Notes under the pieces: generated by a model
What the model was told of the DNA's origin: nothing
The model's database searches: none
Seen by the model: the letters and a program-made list of their open reading frames with translations, nothing else
Translations under genes and position numbers: made by a program
Shown: one piece after another, positions 14,137 through 14,796 of the stretch
Layout of the letters: each line of letters begins with the position of its first letter
Position numbering within the stretch: the first letter of the stretch is position 1
From: an uncultured bacterium
GTDB lineage: Bacteria; Actinomycetota; Coriobacteriia; Coriobacteriales; Coriobacteriaceae
DNA length: 14,796 nt
Assembly (NCBI GenBank): GCA_905215275.1
Contig: CAJMPE010000028.1
Span: 1-14,796, forward strand
Reading direction: 5' to 3'

Positions 14137-14796
14137 ATGGCTACGTTCTTTCCCGGTGAGTCCCACACGTTTTCGGAGTATCTGCTGGTTCCTGGTTACT
14201 CGTCCTCGCAGTGCATCCCCAACAACGTCTCTCTCAAGACGCCGCTAACCCGCTTCAAGCGCGGTGAGAAGCCGGCAATCACCCTGAACATCCCCATGGT
14301 TTCCGCCATCATGCAGTCCGTCTCGGGCGTCGACATGGGTGTCGCGCTCGCTACCGAGGGCGGCCTGTCCTTCATCTACGGTTCCCAGAGCGCCGAGTCC
14401 GAGGCCGCCATGGTCAAGGCCGTCAAGGATCACAAGGCCGGCTTCGTTCAGTCCGATTCCACGCTGACCCCCGACATGACCATGGAGCAGGTCATCGAGC
14501 TCAAGGATAAGACCGGTCACTCCACCATGCCGGTCACTGACGACGGCACCCCCAAGGGCAAGCTCCTGGGCATCGTCACCAGCCGTGACTATCGCCCCAG
14601 CCGCGATGACCACCAGACGAAGGTCTCCGAGTTCATGACCCCGCGTGAGCAGCTCATCGTGGGCGACAAGAACATCAGCCTCAAGGTTGCCAATGACGTC
14701 ATCTGGGACAATAAGCTCAACGCCCTGCCCATCGTCTCTGCCGACGGCCATCTGGTGAGCTTCGTGTTCCGCAAGGACTATGATTCCCACAAGGGC
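14137..14796 (+). CDS. guaB: IMP dehydrogenase, 3' end beyond window
   Basis: First 220 residues of IMP dehydrogenase, the NAD-dependent cytosolic enzyme that turns IMP into XMP in guanine nucleotide synthesis. The start of the catalytic barrel is clear: SSQCIPNNVSLKTPLTRF and then IPMVSAIMQSVSGVDMGVAL, ATEGGLSFIY. It is followed by the inserted CBS-domain pair (about 108-220), with TLTPDMTMEQVIEL, GKLLGIVTSRDYR, VSEFMTPREQLIVGD and NALPIVSADGHLVSFVFRKD. The CBS insertion separates it from GMP reductase. The catalytic Cys loop lies beyond the right edge. AAGGAG at 14127-14132 precedes the ATG by four bases, and codons are strongly C-ended, as in highly expressed genes. No neighbouring purine gene is visible. 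Confidence 0.93.
   Translation, partial: MATFFPGESHTFSEYLLVPGYSSSQCIPNNVSLKTPLTRFKRGEKPAITLNIPMVSAIMQSVSGVDMGVALATEGGLSFIYGSQSAESEAAMVKAVKDHKAGFVQSDSTLTPDMTMEQVIELKDKTGHSTMPVTDDGTPKGKLLGIVTSRDYRPSRDDHQTKVSEFMTPREQLIVGDKNISLKVANDVIWDNKLNALPIVSADGHLVSFVFRKDYDSHKG

Noticed and set aside
14245..14790. 181-residue - strand frame opposite guaB
   Set aside because: It is the mirror of a clear IMP dehydrogenase frame; the Leu/Gly/Asp-rich product has no recognisable domain.

Overview
The window looks like chromosomal DNA of a high-GC Gram-positive gut bacterium, most likely a Collinsella-type member of the Coriobacteriia. This rests on the GC-rich codon choice, strong AAGGAGG-type ribosome binding sites, frequent GTG starts and a Pel locus of the Gram-positive kind. 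The genus is an inference from style and content, not from a marker gene. Eleven protein-coding genes are supported, all on the + strand except one small regulator. No tRNA, rRNA, CRISPR array or insertion sequence was seen, and no stretch over 300 bases lacks a gene.

Region 1 (1-7919) is one tightly packed operon of six genes, with junctions of -4, +3, -11, -14 and +3 bases. It holds the 3' part of a DUF2194/PelA-type deacetylase gene, pelF (cytosolic glycosyltransferase), pelG (polytopic Pel transporter), a CotH-kinase-like lipoprotein with a Tat-like signal, a VTC-fold polyphosphate-polymerase-like protein and a DUF4956 membrane protein. The first three are the core of a cationic exopolysaccharide (Pel) machine; genes such as pelD and pelE may lie upstream of the window. 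The last three form a recurring but functionally unassigned trio, here translationally coupled to Pel synthesis. This coupling is the most interesting feature of the window: an export system for a sugar polymer is joined to an extracellular kinase fold and a phosphate-polymer enzyme fold.

Region 2 (7920-12465) is a sucrose-type utilisation locus: a LacI-family repressor, a PTS EIIBC permease without an EIIA domain, and a GH32 sucrose-6-phosphate hydrolase. Three near-identical LacI-type operators, one at the repressor's own start and two in tandem before the permease, point to a local autoregulated regulon. A hairpin separates permease and hydrolase, and a strong intrinsic terminator ends the locus.

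Region 3 (12466-14796) is mixed. It has a shortened Cys/Met-metabolism PLP-fold protein whose Schiff-base lysine motif cannot be found, then a 76-base inverted repeat with perfect 23-base arms between convergent genes. A small ModE-like winged-helix regulator follows on the - strand, and then the 5' part of guaB (IMP dehydrogenase), which runs off the right edge.
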